A stretch of 64,000 nt of DNA from positions 868,001 through 932,000 of the forward strand of contig NZ_AP022583.1 of the NCBI RefSeq assembly GCF_010731635.1, in the 5' to 3' direction. The notes under the pieces were generated by a model. It did no database searches. It was not told where the DNA came from and saw only the letters and a program-made list of their open reading frames with translations. Shown piece after piece: positions 37,485 to 46,464 of this stretch. A program made the position numbers and the translations under genes. How positions within the stretch are numbered: the first letter of the stretch is position 1; each line of letters starts with the position of its first letter. Source of the DNA: Mycobacterium noviomagense (GTDB lineage Bacteria > Actinomycetota > Actinomycetes > Mycobacteriales > Mycobacteriaceae).

Positions 37485-39023
37485 ATGCGTTACGCCGACA
37501 GCCTTCCAAGCCGTGTCCCCGAACGCCGCGCCACCGGCGTTCCGCTCAGTAACGCCACCTTGCCCTTGCATTCGCAACGAATCGACGTGCCGAGCTATGA
37601 CAGGTCGGCCCTTCAGCGGGGCGTCGTTCATATCGGAGCGGGCAACTTTCACCGGGCCCATCAGGCTGTTTACCTCGATGACCTTGCCTCCCAAGGTATT
37701 TCGGATCAGTGGGGCGTCACGGCCGTCAGCCTGCATTCCCGGGATGTAAAAGATGTGTTGTCGGCTCAGGACGGGCTTTACACCGTGGTGCAACGCGGCC
37801 ACGACCGCCAAACCGCCCGAGTGGTCGGCTCCATCGGCTCCTACCACTACGCGCCCAACGACAGCGCTGCGGTTCGCCGGGCTTTGGTCGACCCTCAGAC
37901 GCGCGTGGTCAGCCTGACGGTTACCCCCAACGGATACTTCCTCGACCCGGTCACCGGTGAGTTCGATGCCGCTCACCCCGATGTGCAGGCCGACCTGGTC
38001 GCCCCCGATTGCTTTGTCACGGCGTGGGGATACCTCGCGGACGCGCTCGACCTGCGTCGCCGCGCCGGCACTGCCCCGTTTACGGTGCTGTGCTGTGACA
38101 ACATTCCCGGCGACACCCAGGCGGCGCGGACCGCGCTGGTGTCGTTCGCCGCGTTGAAGGATCCGAAGCTAGCCCGCTGGATCGATAGACATGTCGCATT
38201 CCCGTCGACCATGGTGGACCGCATCACCCCGCGGACCTCGGACTCGGAGCGCGAATTCGTCGAGCACACTTTCGGCATTGCCGACAAGTGGCCGGTGCTG
38301 ACCGAACCGTATTCGCAGTGGATCATCGAGGACACGTTCAGCGATAGCCGTCCACCGCTGGAAGAGGTCGGCGCCCAGTTCGTGACCGATGTCAGCGACC
38401 ACAAGCTTGTCAAGACCCGTCTGCTTAACGGAACTCATATCGCGATCGCCTGCCTGGCTACGCTGGCCGGCTACCACCGCACCGATGAAGCGATGAGAAA
38501 CCCGGTCATCTTCGGTTATGTCGAGCAGCTCATGCGCGACGAGATTCAGCCACTGCTGCCGGCGGTGCCGGGAATGAACACACCGGGTTATCGGGAAACG
38601 TTGCTTACGCGGCTCAGCAATCCCCGGATGAGCGACCAGTTGTCGCGATTGGCGCGCCGGGGATCGACGAAGATGTCGTCGTTCCTGCTGCCGTCCTTGC
38701 AGGAGGCGATCGAGCAGGGTAGACCGCACACCCTGTTGATGCTGGCTGTCGCCGGGTGGGCCCGCTACCTGCGCGGCTATGACCGACAGGGTCGCAAGAT
38801 CCGCATCGATGATCCGCACGCAGAACTGCTGACCAAGTTGGCGGCCATGGAATGCAACAACCCGCTGCCATTGCTGCGGCACGAGATCTTCACCGAACTA
38901 CGTTTCGTCCCCGGCTTTGCCGAGCGCCTCGGCCAGATGATCAGGGACATCGATGAGCGCGGCGTGATATCCACACTGCGCCGAGCGTTGCGGAACGACG
39001 CGCGGGAGCTGGTGCTGCTATGA
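37485..39023 (+). CDS. Mannitol 2-dehydrogenase-family polyol dehydrogenase (copy 1)
   Basis: 512 residues. NAD(P)-dependent oxidation of mannitol to fructose, or of a related hexitol or hexuronate. N-terminal cofactor motif is VVHIGAGNFHRAHQAVYLDD. The catalytic Lys, Asn and His are in KTRLLNGTH. FPSTMVDRITPR and YGRxx-type segments agree with the long-chain polyol dehydrogenase family. It is the first gene of a four-gene operon and overlaps the HAD gene as ATGA. No sugar transporter is visible beside it. Confidence 0.88.
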   Translation: MRYADSLPSRVPERRATGVPLSNATLPLHSQRIDVPSYDRSALQRGVVHIGAGNFHRAHQAVYLDDLASQGISDQWGVTAVSLHSRDVKDVLSAQDGLYTVVQRGHDRQTARVVGSIGSYHYAPNDSAAVRRALVDPQTRVVSLTVTPNGYFLDPVTGEFDAAHPDVQADLVAPDCFVTAWGYLADALDLRRRAGTAPFTVLCCDNIPGDTQAARTALVSFAALKDPKLARWIDRHVAFPSTMVDRITPRTSDSEREFVEHTFGIADKWPVLTEPYSQWIIEDTFSDSRPPLEEVGAQFVTDVSDHKLVKTRLLNGTHIAIACLATLAGYHRTDEAMRNPVIFGYVEQLMRDEIQPLLPAVPGMNTPGYRETLLTRLSNPRMSDQLSRLARRGSTKMSSFLLPSLQEAIEQGRPHTLLMLAVAGWARYLRGYDRQGRKIRIDDPHAELLTKLAAMECNNPLPLLRHEIFTELRFVPGFAERLGQMIRDIDERGVISTLRRALRNDARELVLL

Positions 39024-39877
39024 ACCGACATGGCCTGGAGGTTGTGCACGACTTCGATCCCGCACCAATCACGACCTTGCTCTGCGACGCAGATGACAAC
39101 CTCTTTCCTTCCGAGAGACCGGCATTCGCCGCCTCGGTGGAGGTGATCAATCGATTTCTGGCGAGGTTCGGCGTGACGACCCCGTTCAGCGCGGAGGAGC
39201 TGCGCAAGCAAGCGGTCGGAAAAAACTTCCGCAGCACCGCTATTGAGCTTTCGGTGCAGTCCGGAGTGCCCATGGAGCAGACGCTTGCAACCGGTCATCC
39301 GAACGCCGTCGTCGCTTCCGCTTCCGACCTGACAGCCGGGCGCGCGCTGTGCGCCGAGGAACTCGAGGAATGGGTCGGCCGCGAACGCGAGCACGTCACC
39401 GCTCATCTGGCCGCCACCCTACGGCCGGACCCGCAGGTGCTCGCTCCACTGCAAGCCCTCGCATCGCGGTATGCATTGGCAGCGGTCAGCTCCAGCGCCG
39501 CAAAACGGCTGGATGCGTGTTTCGCCACCACCGGCCTTGATCCGCTGATCCCAGCCGCTTTGCGCTTCAGCGCGGAAGATTCCCTTCCCGTGCCGACGAG
39601 CAAGCCCGACCCCGCAGTGTATGTTCATGCCGGCCAGGTAATGGACATCGAAGTCCAGCACGGCCTGGCCATCGAAGATTCCGTGCCCGGCGTCAAATCC
39701 GCAGTAGCGGCAGGATACCTCACCGTCGGCAACCTGATGTTCGTGCCCGCCGATGAACGGTCTTGCCGCAGTGCGGAATTGATTGACGCCGGCGCAGTGG
39801 CGATAACCGACTCGTGGCAAGCTCTCGCTGATAGCCTCATGTTGTCGCCTGTGACAGGTGGAGGTTCTCCCGCTTAG
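39020..39877 (+). CDS. HAD-superfamily phosphatase
   Basis: 285 residues. Motif I is LLCDADDNLFPSE (DxD), motif III Lys in TSKPDPAVYVHA, and motif IV AIEDSVPGVKSA. A helical cap lies between, as in the phosphoglucomutase-like HAD subfamily. Its place between two mannitol dehydrogenases and before a PfkB kinase suggests a sugar- or polyol-phosphate substrate such as mannitol-1-phosphate, but this is inference. Translation is coupled to the upstream gene by an ATGA overlap. Confidence 0.8.
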   Translation: MNRHGLEVVHDFDPAPITTLLCDADDNLFPSERPAFAASVEVINRFLARFGVTTPFSAEELRKQAVGKNFRSTAIELSVQSGVPMEQTLATGHPNAVVASASDLTAGRALCAEELEEWVGREREHVTAHLAATLRPDPQVLAPLQALASRYALAAVSSSAAKRLDACFATTGLDPLIPAALRFSAEDSLPVPTSKPDPAVYVHAGQVMDIEVQHGLAIEDSVPGVKSAVAAGYLTVGNLMFVPADERSCRSAELIDAGAVAITDSWQALADSLMLSPVTGGGSPA

Positions 39878-39890
39878 GAGTTGGGCCATC

Positions 39891-41297
39891 GTGCCTAGTG
39901 CGTTGAAACTGAGCAATGCAGCACTAAAACAGTTACCGATCGCAACGCCAAGCTATGACCGCGGCAGCATCGGCATCGGCATCGCGCATATCGGCGCCGG
40001 TCACTTCCACCGCGCGCATCAGGCCATGTACATCGACCGGTTGCTGGAACAAGGCTTGGCGCGCGAATGGGGCATCTGCGGAGTGGGAGTGCTGCCCTCC
40101 GACTGGCCGATGCGCGACGTCATGCGTGACCAGGACGGGCTGTACACGCTGATATGCGAGTATCCCGACTGCAGCCGGGATGCACGAGTGATCGGCTCGA
40201 TCGTCGACTACCGCTACGCGCCCGATGATCCGGAGTCGGTGATCGAATTACTGGCCGCGGCAACCACCCGGATCATTTCGCTGACCATCACCGAGGGCGG
40301 CTATCGCGACCCCGACGGGCTCGCATTCGGGTTGATCACCGAGGCTTTGGCCAGGCGTCGCGACCGCGGGATCGCCGCACCGACGATCCTGTCGTGCGAC
40401 AACATCGAGAGCAATGGTCGAGTCGCGCGGCAGGCCGTCCTCGCCAATGCCGAAGGCCGGGATCCCGGGCTCGCCGAGTGGGTGGCAGAACATGCCCGGT
40501 TCCCAACTTCGATGGTGGACCGAATCACCCCGGGAACCACGCCGGAGATGGCTGCGGCGGTTCAGCGCGACTTCGGAGTAGCCGACCGGTGGCCGGTGCT
40601 GACCGAGCCGTTCGCCGCCTGGGTCATCGAAGACGACTTCGCCGACGGCAGGCCGCCGTTGGAAAAGGCGGGCGTGCTGCTGGTCGACGATGTCGTCCCG
40701 TACGAGTTGATGAAGCTGCGACTGCTCAACGCCGGGCATCAATGCCTGTGCTACTTCGCCTATCTGTGCGGCTTCGAGTTCGTTCACGACGCGGCCCGCG
40801 ACACGTTGTTCGCCGAATTCCTGCTCGCATATTTCGATTCCGAGGCCATCCCGACGCTGCCACCGGTGCCCGGCATCGATCTGCATGACTACAGCCGCAC
40901 GCTGATCGAGCGGTTCGCCAACCCGGGCGTGGGCGACAAGGTTGCCCGCCTGTGCGCCTACTCGTCGGATCGCATCCCGAAATGGCTGCTTCCCGTCATC
41001 TGCGACAACCTGGCCAGCGACGGGCCGGTCCGGCTGGCGGCGGCAACGGTGGCCAGCTGGGCCCGCTACGCCGAGGGCGTCGACGAGCACGGTGAGCCCA
41101 TCGATGTGGTGGATCAGCTGGCCGACTCGCTGGTCCCGATCGCCCGGACCCAGCGGGACCATCCCACCGCGTTCATCGACACTCCCCTGTTCGGGGATCT
41201 GGCCTGCCAGCCACGCTTCGTCATGGCATACCGCTGGGCGTTGGATTCGTTGCACCGCAAAGGAGCTCGGGCGACACTGGAGGCTCTGGTGCGATGA
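39891..41297 (+). CDS. Mannitol 2-dehydrogenase-family polyol dehydrogenase (copy 2)
   Basis: 468 residues. The same family hallmarks as copy 1: IAHIGAGHFHRAHQAMYIDR, FPTSMVDRITPG, and the catalytic KLRLLNAGH. It is clearly a paralogue but well diverged, so the two probably differ in substrate or cofactor. The GTG start follows TAGGAG at ten bases. A longer GTG frame overlapping the HAD gene is less likely. The stop overlaps the kinase start as ATGA. Confidence 0.88.
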   Translation: MPSALKLSNAALKQLPIATPSYDRGSIGIGIAHIGAGHFHRAHQAMYIDRLLEQGLAREWGICGVGVLPSDWPMRDVMRDQDGLYTLICEYPDCSRDARVIGSIVDYRYAPDDPESVIELLAAATTRIISLTITEGGYRDPDGLAFGLITEALARRRDRGIAAPTILSCDNIESNGRVARQAVLANAEGRDPGLAEWVAEHARFPTSMVDRITPGTTPEMAAAVQRDFGVADRWPVLTEPFAAWVIEDDFADGRPPLEKAGVLLVDDVVPYELMKLRLLNAGHQCLCYFAYLCGFEFVHDAARDTLFAEFLLAYFDSEAIPTLPPVPGIDLHDYSRTLIERFANPGVGDKVARLCAYSSDRIPKWLLPVICDNLASDGPVRLAAATVASWARYAEGVDEHGEPIDVVDQLADSLVPIARTQRDHPTAFIDTPLFGDLACQPRFVMAYRWALDSLHRKGARATLEALVR

Positions 41298-42220
41298 GCC
41301 GCGGCCTGGTGATCGGCGAATCGTTGATCGACATCATCGAGCGCGACGGACGAATCACCGGTGAGCATGTCGGCGGCAGCCCCCTCAACGTCGCGGTCGG
41401 ATTGGCGCGGCTAGACCACGACGTCGACTTCATGACCCACATCGCCGACGATCCCTATGGCCGGCGCATCGCCGAGTACGTGAAAGCGTCAGGGGCACAA
41501 TTAGTTTCGGGAAGCATAACCGCGACTCGGACACCGACCGCCCGGGTCAGCGTGTCCGAACAAGGGCTGCCCGACTACATGTTCGACCTCGACTGGCAGC
41601 TTTCCGGTATCCCAACGGCGGCGCCACCGGTTCTCCTGCACACCGGATCCATCGCAGCAGTGCAGGAACCGGGCTGCCTGGCCCTCGCGGCACTTATCGA
41701 CGCATATCGGGTGTCGGCCACCGTCAGCCTGGATCCCAATGTGCGTCCCGCCCTGATCGTCGACCGAGACGTTGCGTGCGAACGCATCGAGCGCCTGGTG
41801 CAGCGCAGCGATGTCGTGAAGGCCAGCAACGAGGACCTGCGCTGGATGCATCCCGACCGCACGCCCGAGCAAATCGCGCAGACGTGGCTGGCGCTGGGCC
41901 CGTCGATCGTGGTGGTGACGACGGGCGTCAAGGGCGCGTTCGCGGTGTGCGCAGCCGGCCAGGCCGAGGTGCCGGCGCGACCGGTACAGGTGGTAGACAC
42001 GGTCGGTGCCGGTGACGCGTTCATGGTCGGGCTCATCGACTGGCTGTGGCGATCAGGCCTGTTGGGCGCTGACCGGCGCGGAAATCTCCGCCGGATCGGG
42101 CTTGACGCGCTGACCGCGGCCTTGAATGCGGCGACCCTGCTATCGGCGCTGACAATCGCCCGCGCAGGGGCTGATCTCCCGGATCGCTCAGCGCTGCACG
42201 CCGCGGCGCATTTCAGGTAG
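41294..42220 (+). CDS. PfkB-family sugar kinase, probable fructokinase
   Basis: 308 residues. N-terminal substrate-site signature GGSPLNVAVGLARLDHDVDF and the C-terminal catalytic motif DTVGAGDAFMVGL with Asp base. As the last gene of the operon it would phosphorylate the ketose made by the dehydrogenases, most simply fructose to fructose-6-phosphate. Specificity is inferred from context. Confidence 0.85.
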   Translation: MSRGLVIGESLIDIIERDGRITGEHVGGSPLNVAVGLARLDHDVDFMTHIADDPYGRRIAEYVKASGAQLVSGSITATRTPTARVSVSEQGLPDYMFDLDWQLSGIPTAAPPVLLHTGSIAAVQEPGCLALAALIDAYRVSATVSLDPNVRPALIVDRDVACERIERLVQRSDVVKASNEDLRWMHPDRTPEQIAQTWLALGPSIVVVTTGVKGAFAVCAAGQAEVPARPVQVVDTVGAGDAFMVGLIDWLWRSGLLGADRRGNLRRIGLDALTAALNAATLLSALTIARAGADLPDRSALHAAAHFR

Positions 42221-42251
42221 CCGTTTACCTGGTTGAACTGCACTAATGAAG

Positions 42252-42278
42252 GTCACCGCCAGCTAACGTATCGGTGAC
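42252..42278. promoter_or_regulatory. Inverted repeat upstream of the adenylate cyclase
   Basis: GTCACCG and CGGTGAC form exact 7-bp arms with a 13-nt spacer, about 30 nt before the cyclase ATG. It could be an operator or the terminator of the polyol operon. The arm spacing is too wide for CRP. Confidence 0.35.
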
Positions 42279-42306
42279 ACGAGAAACCACCTTGGGGGCA
42301 GCCATT

Positions 42307-43587
42307 ATGCGCGTTGGTTTGCCGTCCTGGCCTCCTCATGGTGCCCATGATGTCGCCGCGTGGGCCGGACGCATCGGTGCCGCGGCGACCGACACAAACG
42401 AAACGGCTCTGCAGAAGCGTCTCGCCGTCGTACTGTGCGCGGGAACCGTGCCGCTCACGGGGCTGTGGAGCGTGATTTATCTTTTGGCGGACGTTCCGTA
42501 TGCCGCAGCAGTACCAGCGTTTTATTCGGTATTCACGTTGCTCAACACCGCATTTTTCGCCTGGAACCGCAATCTCGAAATTTACCGCTTCACCCAACTG
42601 CTGCTGATCCTCATCCTTCCGTGGCTGGTGACGCTCGCGCTGGGCGGTTTCCGGCAGTCCAGCGTAGTCATTATCTGGGCCGCACTATGTCCGCTGGGAT
42701 CGCTTCTGCTCGAAGAGCCCAGGCGGACACTGCTCTGGGTCGTGGGCTTCATCGTGCTGCTAGTTGTCACCGCGTTGCTGCAGCCCCATCTGGTGCCGGC
42801 GGAACTACCCGATAGCTTCATCACCTGGTTCTTCGTGCTCAATGTCGGATCGGTGATCGCGATCGCCTTTGGGCTTCTTTACTACTTCGTCGGCCGCCGC
42901 AACTTCTTCCAGCAAGCCTCGGAGAGGCTGTTGCTCAACATCTTGCCGAAGGAGATCTCTGAAGCGCTGAAGACGGAACCGCACGCGATCGCCGCCCACT
43001 ATGACGGCGCCAGCATCCTGTTCGCCGACATTGTCGAGTTCACTCCGATGGCGGCGGCCATGACGCCGCTTAGCCTTGTAGATCTCCTCAACGAGGTGTT
43101 CGAGTGCTTCGACGTTCTCATCGACAAGTACGACCTGGAGAAGATCAAGACGATCGGCGACTGCTACATGGTCGCCGCCGGAGTACCGCGCCCACGCGAC
43201 GATCACGCCGAGGCTCTGGTGAGCTTCGCGCTGGATATGCGTGCCGAGATCGGTCGGCGGACTTTCGGCGGCCGAAGACTCGCCTTCCGCATCGGGATCA
43301 ACTCCGGCCCGGTGGTTGCGGGCGTAATCGGCCACAGAAAGTTCATCTACGACCTTTGGGGCGAGACCGTGAACATGGCCAGCCGCATGGAGTCGCACGG
43401 ACAAAGCGGCGTAATCCAAATCACGCGCAGCACCTTCGAACTTGTTAGCGGTGAATTCGATTGCGAGGCCTGCGGGCCGATTGACGTCAAGGGGGCAGGC
43501 CGCGTCGAAACGTGGCGTGTGACTGGAAGGAAGCCGGCCCACCGTTCGACCGCGCTAAGCCTAGATCCACCATCTGGTCCGTGCTAA
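42307..43587 (+). CDS. Membrane-anchored class III adenylate cyclase
   Basis: 426 residues. Six hydrophobic segments fill residues ~35-200. The cytoplasmic cyclase domain (~220-410) has both metal Asp residues (FADIVEF and IGDCYM), the adenine-binding Lys (EKIKTIGD) and Asp (YDLWGETVNM), and the transition-state Asn and Arg (VNMASRM), so it should make cAMP. There is no HAMP domain. ATG at 42307 follows GGGGG at nine bases; a GTG at 42274 is possible. cAMP would act through CRP, for which a site exists in this window. Confidence 0.88.
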   Translation: MRVGLPSWPPHGAHDVAAWAGRIGAAATDTNETALQKRLAVVLCAGTVPLTGLWSVIYLLADVPYAAAVPAFYSVFTLLNTAFFAWNRNLEIYRFTQLLLILILPWLVTLALGGFRQSSVVIIWAALCPLGSLLLEEPRRTLLWVVGFIVLLVVTALLQPHLVPAELPDSFITWFFVLNVGSVIAIAFGLLYYFVGRRNFFQQASERLLLNILPKEISEALKTEPHAIAAHYDGASILFADIVEFTPMAAAMTPLSLVDLLNEVFECFDVLIDKYDLEKIKTIGDCYMVAAGVPRPRDDHAEALVSFALDMRAEIGRRTFGGRRLAFRIGINSGPVVAGVIGHRKFIYDLWGETVNMASRMESHGQSGVIQITRSTFELVSGEFDCEACGPIDVKGAGRVETWRVTGRKPAHRSTALSLDPPSGPC

Positions 43588-43657
43588 TCACCGGCGCCCG
43601 CACTGACCCGTCCGCGATGGACGCTTATCTAGGGGCTACTGCGGGCATACTGGCGGT

Positions 43658-44587
43658 ATGCGTTCCATCTGGAAGGGTTCGATCGCCTTCGGGTTAGTGA
43701 ACGTCCCTGTCAAGGTGTACAGCGCCACCGAGGACCACGACATCAAGTTTCACCAGGTCCACGCCAAGGACAACGGACGGATCCGCTACCAGCGGGTGTG
43801 CGAAGTATGCGGTGAAGTCGTCGAATACCGGGATGTGGCGCGGGCTTACGAATCCGAAGACGGTCAAATGGTGGTCATCACCGACGAGGACCTCGCGACG
43901 CTCCCTGAAGAGCGCAGCCGAGAAATCGAGGTGCTCGAATTCGTCCCGGCCAGCGATGTCGACCCGATGATGTTTGACCGCAGCTACTTCTTGGAGCCCG
44001 ACTCCAAATCCGCGAAATCATATGTGCTGCTGGCCAAAACGCTCGCCGAAACCGACCGGATAGCGATCGTGCATTTCACGCTGCGCAACAAAACCCGGCT
44101 TGCAGCGTTGCGGGTCAAGGACTTCAGCAAGCGTGACGTGATGATGGTGCACACCTTGTTGTGGCCCGACGAGATCCGCGACCCGGATTTCCCGGTGCTC
44201 GACAAGAAGGTCGATATCAAGCCGGCAGAGCTCAAAATGGCCGGGCAGGTGGTCGAGTCGATGGCCGACGATTTCGATCCCGACCGCTACCACGACGACT
44301 ATCAGGAACAGCTGCGGGAGCTGGTTGAAGCCAAACTTCAAGGCGGAGAGGCGTTTACCGTCGAAGAGAAGCCCACCGAACTCGACGAGACCGAGGACGT
44401 CTCCGACCTGCTGGCCAAGCTGGAAGCCAGCGTGAAGGCACGTTCCGATGGCGGAAAAGGGCCGGCGAAAAAGACAGCCGCTCAGAAAGCACCTGCGAAG
44501 AAAGCCGCTAAAGCAACGGCCAAGAAAGCACCCGCCAAGAAGGCACCGGCGAAAAAGGCCCGTGCCAAGGCGGCCGCCAAGTCCTGA
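43658..44587 (+). CDS. ku: Non-homologous end-joining protein Ku
   Basis: 309 residues. The Ku core (~1-255) begins MRSIWKGSIAFGLVNVPVKVYSA without interruption and includes VYSATEDHDIKFHQVH. It forms a homodimeric ring on DNA ends and recruits LigD. A C-terminal tail of ~35 residues is built from repeats like PAKKA and AAKAT, so it is strongly basic. The M. tuberculosis protein, 273 residues from memory, lacks this tail, while M. smegmatis-type Ku has one. It faces away from ligD but is separated from it by five genes. Confidence 0.95.
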   Translation: MRSIWKGSIAFGLVNVPVKVYSATEDHDIKFHQVHAKDNGRIRYQRVCEVCGEVVEYRDVARAYESEDGQMVVITDEDLATLPEERSREIEVLEFVPASDVDPMMFDRSYFLEPDSKSAKSYVLLAKTLAETDRIAIVHFTLRNKTRLAALRVKDFSKRDVMMVHTLLWPDEIRDPDFPVLDKKVDIKPAELKMAGQVVESMADDFDPDRYHDDYQEQLRELVEAKLQGGEAFTVEEKPTELDETEDVSDLLAKLEASVKARSDGGKGPAKKTAAQKAPAKKAAKATAKKAPAKKAPAKKARAKAAAKS

Positions 44588-44600
44588 CTACGTCATGCCG

Positions 44601-44969
44601 TCAGCGCTTGAGCTTGCCGTCGCGCACGTCGGTCAACGCGTCCTCGAGCGTCTGGTACAGCGGAAACGCCTCGTCCAGGCCGGTCAACTGAATCGGCCGC
44701 CTGGTTGCCGGGCCACGCGCCACGACTGCGAACGGGGCCGATTTGCTGACTTCCTCATGCGTGGCGGCCAGCAGCCGAAGCCCGGCCGATGCCAGGAATT
44801 CCACCGCAGTGAGGTCGATGACCAGCGCCGCAGGATTGTCGGCGACCACACCACCGATGGCGTCTTCCAACGCCGGAATGGTGACCAGATCGACTTCGCC
44901 GCCGACCGCGAGCACGACGGCGCCCTCGCGGTTCCCTACTGAAATTGTGATCGGATCCGTAGCTGACAA
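44601..44969 (-). CDS. RsbV-like anti-sigma factor antagonist (STAS domain)
   Basis: 122 residues, a single STAS domain. Strand-helix pattern VVLAVGGEVDLVTIPALEDAI followed by VIDLTAVEFLASAGLRLLA, where Ser61 is the expected phosphorylation site. When dephosphorylated by a PP2C phosphatase such a protein frees a sigma factor from its RsbW-type kinase. Both the phosphatase and the kinase domains are in the divergent operon that starts 168 nt away, so it is the likely missing partner of that pathway. Confidence 0.85.
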   Translation of the reverse strand: MSATDPITISVGNREGAVVLAVGGEVDLVTIPALEDAIGGVVADNPAALVIDLTAVEFLASAGLRLLAATHEEVSKSAPFAVVARGPATRRPIQLTGLDEAFPLYQTLEDALTDVRDGKLKR

Positions 44970-45076
44970 CGGCCATCCTTATCTGGCGGTCGATCGCTCT
45001 GTGCTGAACGGTCCGAGCCTAATCCGGGGTGGTTTGGAGTTGGAAAAATCATACTTCAGGCGGTCCCGCGCCGATC

Positions 45077-45086
45077 CTAGCGCTAG
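45077..45086. promoter_or_regulatory. Palindrome in the divergent stressosome promoter region
   Basis: CTAGCGCTAG is a perfect 10-bp palindrome about 50 nt upstream of the rsbR-like start, in the 168-nt region between the divergent STAS gene and the operon. AGGAGG five bases before the ATG is an unusually strong ribosome-binding site. No sigma-specific promoter is convincing. Confidence 0.25.
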
Positions 45087-45137
45087 TCTCTGCAAGGGCT
45101 CGGGGTTTTGCGCAGCGAGCGGAAGCCAGGAGGTTAG

Positions 45138-46040
45138 ATGTCTGATTTGCCGACCGATTTGGCGACCACCACCACCGCCGCCGCGACAGCCGGCATCTCC
45201 AGTGAGGGTCTGCTGCCCCAGCTGGTTCAGCATCTGCGGCAAAATCGGACCGCCCTGCGCGAGGAGTGGGCACGCCGGATCACCGAGGCCGAACTGCTGA
45301 CCGCGATGTCACCGGAGGAACTCTTCTCCGAAGCGACCGCGGTGTACGACAACTACGTCGAGGTGCTCGAGACCGGAAGCGTCGAGGCGCTGCAGGCCTA
45401 CGCCCGCGACCTGTCCGAGCGCATCATTCCGCGGGGCGTGGAGACCGACGAGGTCGTCGGCATCGTGCTGCTCTTGCGTGACGTGCTGGCCCGGTCGCTG
45501 TTCGAGAAGTACCAGTCGGACTTCGACCTGCTGAACCGGGTGCTCGACGCCTACGAGCCGGCCGCCAACCGGATCGCCAACACGGTGGCGGTCAGCTTCG
45601 TGCAGGAGCGCGAGCGGATCATCCGCCAGCAGCAGGAGGCCATCCGCGAGCTGTCCACGCCGGTGCTGCAGGTGCGCGAGCAACTGCTGATCCTGCCGAT
45701 CATCGGCGTCCTGGACAGTCAGCGCGCCCGCCAGCTCACCGAGCAACTGCTTCGGGCCATCCGCAATAACCGCGCCAAGGTGGTGGTCATCGACATCACC
45801 GGTGTGCCGACCATCGACTCCACGGTGGCAAACCACCTGGTGCAGACCGTCGATGCCTCGGGGCTGATGGGCGCGAGCGTCATCATCACCGGCCTGTCGT
45901 CCGAAATCGCGCTGACGTTGGTGACGATCGGGCTGGACCTGTCGAAGATGAACGCGGTCGGCGACCTGCAGGGCGGCATCGAGGAGGCGGAACGCCTGCT
46001 CGGCTACGAGGTCACCCGCACCGGCGAGCAGAGCGCGTAA
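45138..46040 (+). CDS. rsbR: Stressosome scaffold/sensor RsbR homologue
   Basis: 300 residues. The N-terminal ~30-165 is a helical RsbRD_N-type sensor domain, not the globin-like fold of Bacillus RsbRA. A linker helix (RERIIRQQQEAIRELSTPVL) leads to a C-terminal STAS domain. By alignment with Bacillus RsbRA, Ser228 (in TIDSTVAN) replaces Thr171 and Thr260 (in EIALTLVTI) equals Thr205, so both phosphosites are preserved in kind. With RsbS it should form the icosahedral stressosome core. It is the first gene of a tightly packed operon. Confidence 0.88.
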   Translation: MSDLPTDLATTTTAAATAGISSEGLLPQLVQHLRQNRTALREEWARRITEAELLTAMSPEELFSEATAVYDNYVEVLETGSVEALQAYARDLSERIIPRGVETDEVVGIVLLLRDVLARSLFEKYQSDFDLLNRVLDAYEPAANRIANTVAVSFVQERERIIRQQQEAIRELSTPVLQVREQLLILPIIGVLDSQRARQLTEQLLRAIRNNRAKVVVIDITGVPTIDSTVANHLVQTVDASGLMGASVIITGLSSEIALTLVTIGLDLSKMNAVGDLQGGIEEAERLLGYEVTRTGEQSA

Positions 46041-46074
46041 CAGTGCATTCCACCCGGGCTACTGGGAGCCTTGC

Positions 46075-46464
46075 ATGCCAGTACCCATCCTGAAGCAAGG
46101 CCCCATTCTCATCGCGACGGTCCAGGCCGCGCTCACCGACTCGGATACCGAACGGCTCCGCCAGGACCTGATGGAACGGGTCAACCGTTTCCGCGCGCAA
46201 GGCATCATCGTCGACGTCACCGCCATCGACGTAATGGACTCGTTCGCCGCCCGATCGCTGCGCACGATCGCCCACATGACCCGGCTGCGCGGCGCCGACA
46301 CCGTGATCGTGGGGCTGCAGCCCGAAGTTGCCTTCGCGATGGTCCAGCTGGGGCTTGCGTTCGACGGTATGCACACCGCGCTGGATCTCGAAGAGGGACT
46401 TGCCCTGCTCAATGGCCGACTGACGCGTCGAAAAGCGACGATCGGACGTGACGGTGTGGGATGA
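46075..46464 (+). CDS. rsbS: Stressosome scaffold RsbS homologue
   Basis: 129 residues, a stand-alone STAS domain closely following Bacillus RsbS in IVDVTAIDVMDSFAAR, where Ser56 corresponds to the phosphorylated Ser59. The segment VGLQPEVAFAMVQLGLAF and the ending TALDLEEGLALLN also match. It sequesters RsbT until phosphorylated. The 3' end overlaps rsbT by 17 nt. Confidence 0.9.
   Translation: MPVPILKQGPILIATVQAALTDSDTERLRQDLMERVNRFRAQGIIVDVTAIDVMDSFAARSLRTIAHMTRLRGADTVIVGLQPEVAFAMVQLGLAFDGMHTALDLEEGLALLNGRLTRRKATIGRDGVG

Noticed and set aside
43600..43657. CRP-like GTG...CAC pattern upstream of ku
   Set aside because: Half-sites are incomplete and the spacing is wrong for CRP.
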